64,000 nucleotides of DNA. Source: Aquisediminimonas sp031376385. GTDB taxonomy: Bacteria > Pseudomonadota > Alphaproteobacteria > Sphingomonadales > Sphingomonadaceae. Shown piece by piece: positions 7,893-15,505 of the stretch. Location of the stretch: NCBI GenBank assembly GCA_031376385.1, contig JANMDQ010000029.1, positions 1 to 64,000 of the forward strand. Direction: 5' to 3'. A program made the position numbers and the translations under genes. Positions within the stretch are counted from its first letter, which is position 1. Every line of letters begins with the position of its first letter. The notes beneath the pieces were generated by a model, which was not told the DNA's origin, did not search any database, and was given only the letters and a program-made list of their open reading frames with translations.

Positions 7893-7940
7893 TTGACAAA
7901 TTAAAAATGTTCTTTATGTGTTCCATTACTCTTTGACACG
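7893..7940 (+). promoter_or_regulatory. rRNA-leader-like promoter plus boxA-like sequence, copy C
   Basis: TTGACA at 7893, an AT-rich spacer, TGTGTTCCA, then ACTCTTTGACA. It matches the copies near 13.3 kb (minus) and 34.9 kb (plus) in order and spacing, but is more diverged, with one base less before CTCTTTGA. No rRNA gene follows. Confidence 0.45.
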
Positions 7941-8111
7941 CGAATGCTGCGACTAAATTCTCCCCATTCGGACGCCAGTCAAAGGCCTGCGCGCCTAGAT
8001 TTCGCACATAGACATCAGCGGCACGTCGGCCTGATTAAACGTGCGACTGGCACAACTTTACACAACTTTGAAAATAGCAGGCGGCAAACGCATGGTCCTT
8101 TGACCGCCGCA

Positions 8112-8166
8112 AAGGTGACATAAGGTGACAGAAAAGCATGTTTTCATGTGGAACTTTGTCACCTTA
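8112..8166. repeat. tandem AAGGTGACA with inverted partner
   Basis: AAGGTGACA occurs twice in tandem (8112-8130). The second copy, TAAGGTGACA at 8121-8130, is mirrored by TGTCACCTTA at 8157-8166, with GCATGTTTTCATG between. It lies just past the yraN stop and may serve as its terminator or as a protein-binding site. Confidence 0.6.
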
Positions 8167-8174
8167 AGGCCTCG

Positions 8175-8525
8175 TTATCCCCGCCAGACATCTTCCACAT
8201 GCTGAGGCCGCGACCATGGTGCGATCAGGATCACGTCGATCCGTACCCCGTCATCGGGCTTGGCATAGCGCGGCAGCAGCGCTTGGGCCGCAGCGGCGAC
8301 GCGGCGAAGGCGGTATTCGTCGACGGCATAGGCAAGGTCGGCCTGCTTGGTGCGCGTCTTGACCTCAATAAACGCCAAGATTTTGCCACGCCGTGCGATC
8401 AGGTCCACTTCGCCGACGCGGGTTTTGACGCGGCAATCAAGCACGCGCCAGCCGTGAGCCCGCAGCCACCATGCGGCAATGGTCTCGCCTCTGCGCCCGC
8501 GTTTCTCAGCATCTTCGCGCTTCAC
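8175..8525 (-). CDS. YraN-family (UPF0102) nuclease-like protein
   Basis: A 116-residue UPF0102 protein. It keeps the fold's signature GEVDLIARRGKILAFIEVKTR (about residues 38-58), whose D and E-x-K residues form the PD-(D/E)XK-like catalytic set of Holliday-junction-resolvase relatives. Start MKREDAEKRGRRGE is typical, as is the length. Its ATG overlaps the rsmI stop by four bases, the usual rsmI-yraN pairing. Real substrate is undetermined in the family. Confidence 0.92.
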   Translation of the reverse strand: MKREDAEKRGRRGETIAAWWLRAHGWRVLDCRVKTRVGEVDLIARRGKILAFIEVKTRTKQADLAYAVDEYRLRRVAAAAQALLPRYAKPDDGVRIDVILIAPWSRPQHVEDVWRG

Positions 8526-9358
8526 CGGGATTGTAACGCCAGCGCCTGTTTATAAAGGAGCTTGCGGTCCGCGCCCGTCGCCCGCGCCACTTCTCCGGCT
8601 GCCTTGGCCGGAGACAGCGTAAGCATGGCTGCGCGCAACGCGGCATCAACATCGCCTTCTGACGCGGCCTCGGCCGGGCCAGGCGGGGCAATGATGATCA
8701 CAATCTCACCCTTCGGCCCGCTTTCGGCATAGCGTGCGGCCAGGGTGGAGAGGGTGCCTGTGATTGTCTCCTCAAAGGCCTTGCTAATCTCCCGCGCGAC
8801 GGCGGCTTCCCGGTCGCCTAGGCCTTGCATTAGCGCCGCTAAAGTAGCGCCGAGGCGCGGCCCTGATTCGTACAGAATGAGGGTGGCCTTAATGCCAGCG
8901 ACCTCTTCAATCGCCTCTCGCTTGGCCTTTTCTTTGGGCGGCAGGAAGCCCAGAAAGAAGAAGCGGTCTGTCGGCAACCCTGCCAACGTCAGCGCCGCAA
9001 CCGCCGCGCAGGGGCCGGGAATTGTCGTCACCATATGACCTGCCGCGCGGGCATCGCGGACCAGCTTATAGCCCGGATCAGAGATGAGCGGCGTGCCAGC
9101 ATCGCTTACAAGAACAACAACTTGCCCACCCATCCGCGCAATGAGGCCGGGGCGAACCCGGTCCCCATTGTGATCATGATAGGGGATCATCTGGCGCTTC
9201 AGGCCCAAATGATTGAGCAGCTTTGCCGTGACGCGGCTATCCTCCACCGCAATCACATCAGCGGCGGCCAAGACTGCCTTGGCTCGCTCGCTCACATCAC
9301 CAAGATTGCCGATTGGTGTCGCCACGATATAAAGGCCAGGAGGAAGTGCGGGGTCCAT
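8522..9358 (-). CDS. rsmI: 16S rRNA (cytidine1402-2'-O)-methyltransferase RsmI
   Basis: SAM-dependent tetrapyrrole-methylase-fold enzyme that 2'-O-methylates C1402 of 16S rRNA. The 278-residue product starts MDPALPPGLYIVATPIGNLGD and contains AVEDSR, VSDAGTPLISDPGYKLVRDA and the GPCAAV SAM-binding turn, all standard for RsmI. An in-frame extension to 9565 is rejected: it runs through the divergent lipoprotein gene and lacks family sequence. It is coupled to yraN by ATGA overlap and has only about 30 bp to the divergent gene start. Confidence 0.95.
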   Translation of the reverse strand: MDPALPPGLYIVATPIGNLGDVSERAKAVLAAADVIAVEDSRVTAKLLNHLGLKRQMIPYHDHNGDRVRPGLIARMGGQVVVLVSDAGTPLISDPGYKLVRDARAAGHMVTTIPGPCAAVAALTLAGLPTDRFFFLGFLPPKEKAKREAIEEVAGIKATLILYESGPRLGATLAALMQGLGDREAAVAREISKAFEETITGTLSTLAARYAESGPKGEIVIIIAPPGPAEAASEGDVDAALRAAMLTLSPAKAAGEVARATGADRKLLYKQALALQSR

Positions 9359-9388
9359 GAGATTCGCACGATGGCAGAGGGTAGGGTC

Positions 9389-10561
9389 ATGACGCAACAG
9401 GCAGCACCGCGTAACAGTAAAACAAAAGCCGTCTTGGGGATCATGATTGCGGCATTTCTGGCTGCATGTTCGGTTGTGCCGAAGGGTCCGCCGACCACAG
9501 GGGGCCCGCCACCTGTTGACCCCAATGGCCCCGGTGTCGGCCTGCCATCCGACGGCGCGCGTCACAGGATCGCGCTGCTTGTGCCGATGACAGGCAGCAA
9601 CGCAGGGGTGGGTGAAGCCATTTCCAACGCCGCGACCATGGCTGTGCTCGATACTGGCGGAAAGACCGTGCGCATCACGACTTATGACACCGCAACTGGT
9701 GCCGCCGCTGCTGCACAGAAGGCAATTGCGGACGGGAATAAGCTGATCCTAGGGCCTTTGCTTGCTGAAGATGTGCGGGCTGTGGCCCCAGTTGGCCGCG
9801 CCGCGCGGGTGCCGCTCATTGCTTTTTCGAACGATGTATCAGTCGCGGGAACAGGCACTTATTTGCTGGGCTTCGTGCCGACCCAATCGGTCAACCGCGT
9901 GGTCGCATATGCCGATGGGCAGGGTTTGAAACGCTTTGCCGGGCTAGTGCCGTCGGGGCTTTATGGCCAGCGTGCGTCGGCAGCCTTCGTTCAGGCCGTT
10001 GCCGCATCGGGCGGGCAAATGGTTGGGGTGCAGAGCTTTGACCGCAATCCCGGCTCCATCCAAACCGCGCTGCGTAAATTGCCAGCAGGCGGATATGACG
10101 CGCTGCTCATTGCCGACTCTGGTCGGGTGGCTGTGCAAGTGGTGCCGATTGTAAGGCGCGCAGGCAATGCCAACGCGCGTATCCTCGGCACGGAGTTGTG
10201 GAATACTGAAGGGTCGATCTCCCAAAATGCGGCGATGCGCGGTGCGTGGTTCGCGAGTGTATCGGACAGCTATTACAACCAGCTGGCCGCCAAATACCGG
10301 GCGCGCTTCGGCAAATCTCCGTTTCGTTTGTCCAGCATTGGCTATGACGCTGTGCTGTTGGTCAACAAAGTGGCCGCCAAATGGCGAGTGGGATCGCCTT
10401 TCCCTGCTGGAGAGTTGAATGATCCCGGCGGGTTTACCGGAATTGACGGCGCATTCCGCTTTGGCCGCGACGGCGTGGCAGAACGGGCATTGGAGGTTCA
10501 GCAAGTGAATGCTGGCGCCTTCTCGGTGATTGCCCCCGCGCCGAAGACATTTGCGAAATAG
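9389..10561 (+). CDS. periplasmic-binding-fold lipoprotein (LpoA-like PBP activator)
   Basis: A 390-residue lipoprotein: a signal segment ends in FLAACS with the lipidated Cys at 27, followed by a proline/glycine linker (GPPTTGGPPPVDPNGP) and a type-1 periplasmic-binding fold starting RIALLVPMTGSNAGVGEA. Proteins of this type are annotated as penicillin-binding protein activators related to the C-terminal domain of LpoA; the gene is commonly next to rsmI, as here. The ATG at 9389 has GAGGG upstream; another in-frame ATG lies at 9371. A role in stimulating peptidoglycan synthases is inferred from family and position; a solute-binding role is the alternative. Confidence 0.82.
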   Translation: MTQQAAPRNSKTKAVLGIMIAAFLAACSVVPKGPPTTGGPPPVDPNGPGVGLPSDGARHRIALLVPMTGSNAGVGEAISNAATMAVLDTGGKTVRITTYDTATGAAAAAQKAIADGNKLILGPLLAEDVRAVAPVGRAARVPLIAFSNDVSVAGTGTYLLGFVPTQSVNRVVAYADGQGLKRFAGLVPSGLYGQRASAAFVQAVAASGGQMVGVQSFDRNPGSIQTALRKLPAGGYDALLIADSGRVAVQVVPIVRRAGNANARILGTELWNTEGSISQNAAMRGAWFASVSDSYYNQLAAKYRARFGKSPFRLSSIGYDAVLLVNKVAAKWRVGSPFPAGELNDPGGFTGIDGAFRFGRDGVAERALEVQQVNAGAFSVIAPAPKTFAK

Positions 10562-11704
10562 CTAAACCGAAACCAGCGCAACCAAGATCGCGTCGAGGAG
10601 CAACATCCCGGCAGGCGTTACCGTGATATGATCGCCTGATTGGGTGATCAGCCCTTCGCGCGTCAGCATCTCGGCCTGATCTGGGTGGATGAGGGTGTTC
10701 ATGCCAGTCGCGGCCCTGATCCGGCCTAGGTCTACTCCCTCTGCCAACCGTAAGCCCATGACCAGCGCTTCGCGGGCTTGTTCTTGGGGCGTGAGAGCCG
10801 TTTCGCTTTGCCCACCCTGACCATTGCGCGCGACGGCGGACAAGAAATTCTCAGGCTTTTTATGCCGCATCGTCGCCAGCCCACCACGCCGCCCGTGCGC
10901 GCCGGGACCGATGCCCACATAAGATCCGTAGCGCCAATAGGTCAGATTGTGGCGACTCTCCTGGCCCGCACGGGCGTGGTTCGACACTTCATAGGCCGGG
11001 ATGCCCTGCGCAGCGGTCATATCCCGCGTCAGTTCAAACATCTCAGCGGCTTCGTCCGTCTCCAAGGGCGCAAATTCCCCGGTGCGGACAAGCGTTTCAA
11101 AGCGGGTGCCAGGTTCAATGGTCAGCTGATAAAGCGACAGATGGCCCGTCCCCAACGCCAGCGCCCGGTTCAATTCCGCAGCCCAATCGCCCTGAGATTG
11201 GCCCGGCCGCGCATAGATGAGATCCACACTCACGCGCTCAAACTGGCTCTGCGCGATATCAATGGCTGCCAGAGCCTCATCCACACCGTGCGCGCGGCCC
11301 AGAAAGCGTAGCGCCTGATCGTCGAGCGATTGCAGCCCAATCGAAATGCGGTTGACGCCTGCGCGGGCCAGATCAGCAAAGCGGCTGGCCTCAACGGATG
11401 AGGGGTTGGCCTCCAGCGTAATCTCACAATCTGCCGCCATGTCCCAGTGATGCCCGGCGGCTTCGATCAAGGCCCCGGCAATGGCGGGCGGCATAAGGGA
11501 CGGGGTGCCACCGCCAAAGAAGATGGACCCCAAGGTCCGCCCCGGCGTCTGTTTTGCCTCATAAGCCAGATCAGCGAGCAAGGCCTGCTGCCACGCGTCC
11601 ATATCCACGCGATCCCGAACATGGCTGTTAAAGTCACAATAGGGACATTTTGAAACGCAAAAGGGCCAATGTATGTATAAGGCGAGCGGAGGGTGCAGCA
11701 GCAT
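10562..11704 (-). CDS. hemW: radical SAM heme chaperone HemW
   Basis: HemW-type radical SAM protein (often labelled coproporphyrinogen III oxidase-like), thought to insert heme into target proteins rather than oxidise porphyrinogen. The 380-residue product has CxxxCxxC at C16, C20, C23 (FCVSKCPYC) for the 4Fe-4S cluster. It also has FFGGGTPSLM, the SAM region ISIGLQSLDDQALRFLGRAH, GHLSLYQLTIEPGT and a C-terminal HemN_C-like domain. The start MLLHPPLALYIHW gives normal length; an extension to 11827 would overlap the divergent CAP gene. Its stop abuts the convergent lipoprotein stop. Confidence 0.92.
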   Translation of the reverse strand: MLLHPPLALYIHWPFCVSKCPYCDFNSHVRDRVDMDAWQQALLADLAYEAKQTPGRTLGSIFFGGGTPSLMPPAIAGALIEAAGHHWDMAADCEITLEANPSSVEASRFADLARAGVNRISIGLQSLDDQALRFLGRAHGVDEALAAIDIAQSQFERVSVDLIYARPGQSQGDWAAELNRALALGTGHLSLYQLTIEPGTRFETLVRTGEFAPLETDEAAEMFELTRDMTAAQGIPAYEVSNHARAGQESRHNLTYWRYGSYVGIGPGAHGRRGGLATMRHKKPENFLSAVARNGQGGQSETALTPQEQAREALVMGLRLAEGVDLGRIRAATGMNTLIHPDQAEMLTREGLITQSGDHITVTPAGMLLLDAILVALVSV

Positions 11705-11741
11705 CGACACCCCATAGCAGAGTAGGAAGTTTCGCGAAGCC

Positions 11742-12308
11742 ATGGAAATGCTGATCTCGCTTCTCTTCTTGGCCGTATCGGCGCCAGCAGTAAAAGCGGC
11801 ACCAGTGGCAGCCAAGCCAACGATCAATGAGAGACTGCTTGCCAGTCACAATGCCGAACGCGTCACCTTAAACGTAAAGCCGCTGATATGGTCTGCGACA
11901 TTGGCGGCGGATGCGCAGCGGTGGGCGGATAAGCTGGCGCTGACGCGGACATTTGAACATGCCGGTGAAGCAGACAATAGGGCAGATCACGGCGAAAATC
12001 TTTGGATGGGAACACGCGGGGCTTTCTCCCCAGAGGATATGGTGGGCCGTTGGACCCAGGAAAAGAGCCTGTTTAAGGCCGGACTATTCCCAAATGTTTC
12101 AACCAACGGCAATTGGATGGATGTGGGCCATTACACGCAGTTGATCTGGCACAACAGCACGGAAGTAGGATGCGCCATCGCCGCGAATCGCACTGACGAG
12201 TTTCTGGTATGTCGCTATAATCCGCCGGGCAATTGGATGGGGCAGAGCCCATTTGGAACCGCCGCCCAAAAGGCGAAGGCTGGCATACCAAATAAAATTA
12301 CTCCTTAA
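11742..12308 (+). CDS. secreted CAP-domain (SCP/PR-1) protein
   Basis: A 188-residue secreted protein: a signal peptide (MEMLISLLFLAVSAPAVKA) then one CAP domain. Family motifs are LLASHNAERVTLNV, WSATLAADAQRWAD, HGENLWMG, GHYTQLIWHNSTEVGCA and FLVCRYNPPGNWMGQSP. The CAP histidines and glutamates of the metal-binding cavity (HGEN, GHYTQ) are kept. Bacterial members have unclear function; lipid binding or envelope roles are proposed in the superfamily. It is divergent from hemW with about 37 bp between starts. Confidence 0.9.
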   Translation: MEMLISLLFLAVSAPAVKAAPVAAKPTINERLLASHNAERVTLNVKPLIWSATLAADAQRWADKLALTRTFEHAGEADNRADHGENLWMGTRGAFSPEDMVGRWTQEKSLFKAGLFPNVSTNGNWMDVGHYTQLIWHNSTEVGCAIAANRTDEFLVCRYNPPGNWMGQSPFGTAAQKAKAGIPNKITP

Positions 12309-12419
12309 TCAAATACATAGCCTGTCACAGAGACCGCGAAGCAGTGGATACAAAGTTTGACTTCGTTCCAAGGCACAACTGTGTCATCTTGTTGCAGAAT
12401 TTACAGAGGGAAAGAGTTT

Positions 12420-12848
12420 ATGTTCCAAAAATTGAAAACATTGGCAGCAGCGAAACCAGTCATTGCTGGGTTGGCTGCATTGTCGTTGGTGGCGGTTCCC
12501 GTGGCTGTGCTGGCGGATGCCTCAGCCCCGCAATATAAGGCGAAGCCGAAAGCCAAGGCGAAACCGCGCCGTCGCGCTGCCGTGAAGCCGCGCACGCGTG
12601 TTGCCAAAGCCGTTGAACAACCCGTCGTGATGCAACAGACCGTCGAAACGACAGTGGAGGCCCCAATGGCCGAAGCTGCGCCTGCGCCTGTTGAAGTGGC
12701 TGCGGCACCATCCGCCCCAACGCCTTCGGCACCAGCACCAATCGCCAAATCTGGCGGCGGATCAAGCTTGCTGGCGATTGCAGGCGCGGCAGCAGTGGTC
12801 GCGGCGATTGTCGCGGCATCGGGAGGCGGCTCCCCAAAAAGCCCGTAA
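12420..12848 (+). CDS. secreted Ala/Pro-rich hypothetical protein
   Basis: Not recognised as a named family. The 142-residue product starts at ATG 12420 behind GAGGGAAAGAG. It has a signal peptide (PVIAGLAALSLVAVPVAVLADA), then a very basic Lys/Arg segment (AKPKAKAKPRRRAAVKPRTR). An Ala/Pro-rich linker and a C-terminal glycine-flanked hydrophobic helix (SLLAIAGAAAVVAAIVAASGGG) follow. The composition suggests a periplasmic or membrane-tethered linker protein; the basic stretch could bind nucleic acid or the cell wall. It is separate from the CAP gene by 111 bp. Confidence 0.6.
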   Translation: MFQKLKTLAAAKPVIAGLAALSLVAVPVAVLADASAPQYKAKPKAKAKPRRRAAVKPRTRVAKAVEQPVVMQQTVETTVEAPMAEAAPAPVEVAAAPSAPTPSAPAPIAKSGGGSSLLAIAGAAAVVAAIVAASGGGSPKSP

Positions 12849-13094
12849 TCTTAACGCACCTGGATTAACTGCTCTCAGTGAGTGGATTAAAGAAGATAAA
12901 AAGTTGCGCGTCGATGGCCCTGCCTTCGGCGCGTTTCTTTTGGGGCAGGGTGGATAGGTCTAAAGACGCCGCCCTATTTTCCGCCATATTCTGCCCAAAG
13001 TTTAGTAAAGTTGTGCCAGTCGTGCGTTTGAAACAGGGGTGGTTCTTGGGGGAAATATCTCATCTTGCTGGGGATGGCCGGTGGAGCCTGTGCC

Positions 13095-13118
13095 CAAAGT
13101 TGACACATGGTTGACACC
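13095..13118 (-). repeat. tandem TGTCAAC motif, copy A
   Basis: On the minus strand GGTGTCAACC is followed after two bases by GTGTCAACTTTG. The 24 bases are identical to copy B at 35159 and match copy C at 58399 with three differences. Two TGTCAAC units sit 11 bp apart, about one helical turn. Confidence 0.8.
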
Positions 13119-13239
13119 TGAAACCTCTCTTGGGGGTCTTCGCTTTTCGAACCTGAACAAGGTTACAGTGCGGCGCGTGCTTTGCGCGGCTCCTCGCGTT
13201 GATCAGGCACAAAATTCCCGCGCGCGCAGTGGCGTGGAT

Positions 13240-13321
13240 CAATCATTCACAATCTGCTGCACAGGGCGGCAGGGTTTCAAAGAGCAGTTGGAACGTTAGG
13301 CGAACATATTCGCTTTGTCAA
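13240..13321 (-). promoter_or_regulatory. rRNA-leader-like promoter plus boxA-like sequence, copy A
   Basis: Minus strand: TTGACA (13321-13316), a 17-bp spacer, TAACGT (13298-13293), then TGCTCTTTGAAA (13286-13275), which resembles the Nus boxA of rRNA leaders. About 54 bp from GTTCCAACTG onward is nearly identical to copy B near 34.94 kb. No rRNA gene follows. Confidence 0.55.
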
Positions 13322-13483
13322 TGTGAATGAGGTGCATTTTGGCGGTGCACGAATTGAGAGTGAGACTTATGGTCCTGAAAATCGTGGCACCTATCGACGC
13401 AATAAGGGGTCGGGATCCTCGCACAGGCAAGCGAGGGCCGTGGACGAAGGATGATGAAGTGCGCTGTCCGGGGTAACCAAACC

Positions 13484-13508
13484 GCGCTCCGGGCTTGACC
13501 CGGAGCGC
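13484..13508. repeat. perfect 10-bp palindrome
   Basis: GCGCTCCGGG and CCCGGAGCGC flank a five-base loop CTTGA. It resembles a dispersed sphingomonad REP or an intrinsic terminator stem; no adjacent gene needs it. Confidence 0.7.
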
Positions 13509-13588
13509 AGCAGTCCCAAACGCCCAAATGTCCGCGCTCAGCTCCACGTCATGCCCGCACAGCGCACTTCCCACATTTCAAAAAACGG

Positions 13589-13616
13589 CGGATTCCTCAA
13601 CAAGTGGAGTGTGTTT
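13589..13616 (+). repeat. 28-bp dispersed repeat, copy 1
   Basis: Begins CGGATTCCTCAAC and ends GTGTGTTT; all 28 bases are identical to 48616-48643, and a similar CCTACAC follows both copies at a short distance. Confidence 0.8.
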
Positions 13617-13851
13617 CAGCCTCTTTTCCTACACCTATCCGCCTGCCCGCATCAGGGACCGCCATTCCACACTGAAAGTCACAAAGGTCACACGAAAACG
13701 CACTTTTGATGAACAAACGTTCATCTTCCGCTCTTTGGCAGACAGGCCGTCACCTCTCGCGTGAGGGCGCGCCACAGGGCCGGAATTGGGAAGGCGGAAG
13801 GAAGGCAAAAGTTCATGGCACCCATCCACCAGAAAATGCCCTACTTTGCAA

Positions 13852-13866
13852 GAACATTATACGAAC
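13852..13866. promoter_or_regulatory. perfect GAAC-N7-GAAC (SOS-box type) without an obvious gene
   Basis: GAAC, seven bases, GAAC exactly matches the alphaproteobacterial LexA operator (GTTC-N7-GTTC on the other strand). On the minus strand a TATAAT lies inside it. A second motif, GATGAAC-AAAC-GTTCATC, lies about 150 bp away near 13710. No recognisable SOS gene is adjacent. Confidence 0.45.
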
Positions 13867-13954
13867 ATTGGGGTGAGGTTCTGCATGATCGGACTGCGCG
13901 GCGCATGAAGCGCTGGAGAGGATTGAACATCAAATGCAGCGTGATTTTGACCTG

Positions 13955-13987
13955 ATTTAGGGGTTATCGCACCTGTCATCATAATTC
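13955..13987 (+). repeat. left end repeat of the 14-15.6 kb module
   Basis: Starts ATTTAGGGGTT, continues TCGCACCTGTC after one mismatch and ends AATTC; inverted partner at 15595-15627. Confidence 0.65.
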
Positions 13988-14130
13988 TGTCCATAAGTTG
14001 TGGAAACACAATATTGATGAGCGCCGATTTGGGTCTTGCTCGGGTGGAAGATTAAAGGCACATTTGGGAATCCGGTGGGAAATCGATGTCTAATTGGTAT
14101 TGTGTCACCGGAATTCTACGGGAGGCATAA

Positions 14131-14460
14131 ATGGACAATGAGGCACTGCAGCGCATCGACGATTTAGAATACCGACTCTATAAATATCATGAGTGGCTGA
14201 TGGAATCGATTGCCGAGCGAGATAGGCTGGCGCTTGATGCCGCTTGGGGCGTCCACTATGCGCTTTATGCCGCGTTAGCTCTAATTGCTGCCTACATCGC
14301 TACTGACAAGTATTTCGGCTTCGATTCATGGCTTGTCCGCGTCGCCTTCGCGTTTGCCGTTACACTGATTCCGATCGCCGTTCATGTGTGGAGCAACGGG
14401 GCGCGTATGAAGGAAGTGAACCGGCTCGCTAAACTTCCGGAATGGGAATGGAAAACCTAG
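14131..14460 (+). CDS. small two-helix membrane protein, unknown
   Basis: Not recognised. The 109-residue product starts behind a good GGGAGG six bases before the ATG. An acidic, charged N-terminal helix (DNEALQRIDDLEYRLYKYHEWL) could form a short coiled coil. Two membrane helices follow at about 43-62 (YALYAALALIAAYIA) and 71-89 (VAFAFAVTLIPIAVHVW), then a short basic tail. Exact 14-bp direct repeats (TCACCGGAATTCTA) flank the gene at 14105 and 14552. It converges on the 306-residue membrane protein gene, inside the inverted-repeat-bounded module. Confidence 0.6.
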   Translation: MDNEALQRIDDLEYRLYKYHEWLMESIAERDRLALDAAWGVHYALYAALALIAAYIATDKYFGFDSWLVRVAFAFAVTLIPIAVHVWSNGARMKEVNRLAKLPEWEWKT

Positions 14461-14497
14461 CGGTTAGTTACCCAATTTAGTGTATTTTGTAACCTGG

Positions 14498-14577
14498 CAC
14501 CGTAATTCGTATTTAGTAATTCCACCGTAATTCCTAATTTTCTCCACAACATCACCGGAATTCTATGACCGTAATCC
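14498..14577 (+). repeat. cluster of CACCG(T/G)AATTC motifs
   Basis: CACCGTAATTC at 14498 and 14523, CACCGGAATTC at 14553 and a degenerate ACCGTAATCC at 14568. A further copy lies upstream of the 109-residue gene (14106), and CCCCGGAATTC is part of the right end repeat. Confidence 0.7.
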
Positions 14578-14584
14578 TATGGTG

Positions 14585-15505
14585 CTAGGTGGATGTGTTT
14601 CCATTGAAACCGATTCCAAGAATGCTCTCACGATAACTGTGTCCAACACATACCCGCCGAAATTCGGTGCGATAACTTGTCCCTTGGGAATCTTCATATA
14701 CAATCCTGCCATCAATCATAATGCACTTAGTCTCTCCATTTAGGGAATCGTGAGCTGCCTGAATGCCACTCACGGTCTGAGGTTGAGTAAATTCCTCGAA
14801 GCCGGGGGGCATGTCGCCAAAGACACGCGTATCGGATTCTTCAAACACTTTAGGATGATCAAAATCGTCATAATCAATGACCATGCCCCGGATATGCACC
14901 ACAACTTTTTTGGCGGGTGTTTGTCCGAAGTTTTTGATATTTATAAAAAACTCGATATCGTCCGAGATGAATTGAATGTCGTGTATACGATGTATTCTAA
15001 TCGTCCCGTCAGAGACGTAAATGTAGGGCCGCAATTGGGAATGGGCGATGTCACGTGCAATATCGTTCTGCCGCTCCATCGCCTTAGTTGCCTTGCCGGT
15101 GTCTTCAACAGCTTCCAAAGTAGCATCGAGCGTTCGCTTAACATAATAAAGGCCGAGCAAAGTTGCGATGACCTGTATTCCCGCGAGTATGGTGGCCCAC
15201 ATAACCCAATCGGCGGCTTTCCATTGGGCTGCCAAATCGCTTTCGTCGCGACGATTTTCTCGCTGGGAATCTACGATCTTGGTAATACATTCAAGTTGCG
15301 CTGTCCTCGCCAAACCAGTGCATTCTAGTTGCGCACGCTTGGGAGTGTCGGCTTCATAATGGGCTCGCTCAACCTTTGCTCGATCCTCATGGCGCGCTGA
15401 TGAGGCCCCCATGTCATAGAACATCAACCAGTATACGGCGACGCAGCACACAACCACGCAGACTATCGCGATCTGATCAAATCTGCCCCTGTTGCTTCCA
15501 GACAT
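14585..15505 (-). CDS. membrane protein of unknown function
   Basis: A 306-residue orphan protein. It has an N-terminal membrane helix (IAIVCVVVCCVAVYWLMF), then a soluble segment with paired cysteines (LECTGLARTAQLECITKIVDSQRENRRDESDLAAQW). A second helix (MWATILAGIQVIATLLGLYYV) leads into a short coiled coil (RTLDATLEAVEDTGKATKAMERQN). The C-terminal half is probably a beta-rich domain starting QLRPYIYV. Proteins with this CxxxxxxQRENxxDxxDLxAQ plus membrane plus beta-domain layout are scattered among proteobacteria without assigned function. It is inside the inverted-repeat-bounded module and convergent with the small membrane protein. Confidence 0.65.
   Translation of the reverse strand: MSGSNRGRFDQIAIVCVVVCCVAVYWLMFYDMGASSARHEDRAKVERAHYEADTPKRAQLECTGLARTAQLECITKIVDSQRENRRDESDLAAQWKAADWVMWATILAGIQVIATLLGLYYVKRTLDATLEAVEDTGKATKAMERQNDIARDIAHSQLRPYIYVSDGTIRIHRIHDIQFISDDIEFFINIKNFGQTPAKKVVVHIRGMVIDYDDFDHPKVFEESDTRVFGDMPPGFEEFTQPQTVSGIQAAHDSLNGETKCIMIDGRIVYEDSQGTSYRTEFRRVCVGHSYRESILGIGFNGNTST

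Larger units (their letters stand above)
7751..8174. other. non-coding stretch with repeats
   Basis: No convincing gene. It contains a CTCTTTGAAA box at 7847, a promoter-plus-boxA-like copy at 7893, and tandem/inverted GGTGACA repeats at 8112-8166. Short open frames here lack ribosome sites and family features. Confidence 0.5.
12849..13954. other. 1.1-kb gene-poor repeat-bearing region
   Basis: No gene is supported; the open frames are short, lack family features and cross the repeats. It holds a TGTCAAC tandem (13095), an rRNA-leader-like copy on the minus strand (13240-13321), a perfect palindrome (13484), a 28-bp repeat shared with 48.6 kb (13589) and an exact GAAC-N7-GAAC box (13852). 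The mixture looks like decayed accessory DNA. Confidence 0.55.

Noticed and set aside
7789..8007. 72-residue minus-strand open frame
   Set aside because: Runs through the leader-like repeat copy C; no supporting features.
13297..13321. Leader-like copy A as the promoter of a nearby minus-strand gene
   Set aside because: The next minus-strand gene downstream is hemW at 11.7 kb, beyond two plus-strand genes; no target gene is apparent.
13039..13574. Several open frames of 60-92 residues in the gene-poor region
   Set aside because: They cross dispersed repeats, lack ribosome sites and show no protein family; the matching peptide SFTICCTGRQGFKEQLE at 13.3 and 35 kb comes from a shared non-coding repeat.
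14105..14577. CACCG(G/T)AATTC motifs as integron attC sites
   Set aside because: No convincing paired RYYYAAC/GTTRRRY core sites and no integrase; the motif layout does not fit attC.
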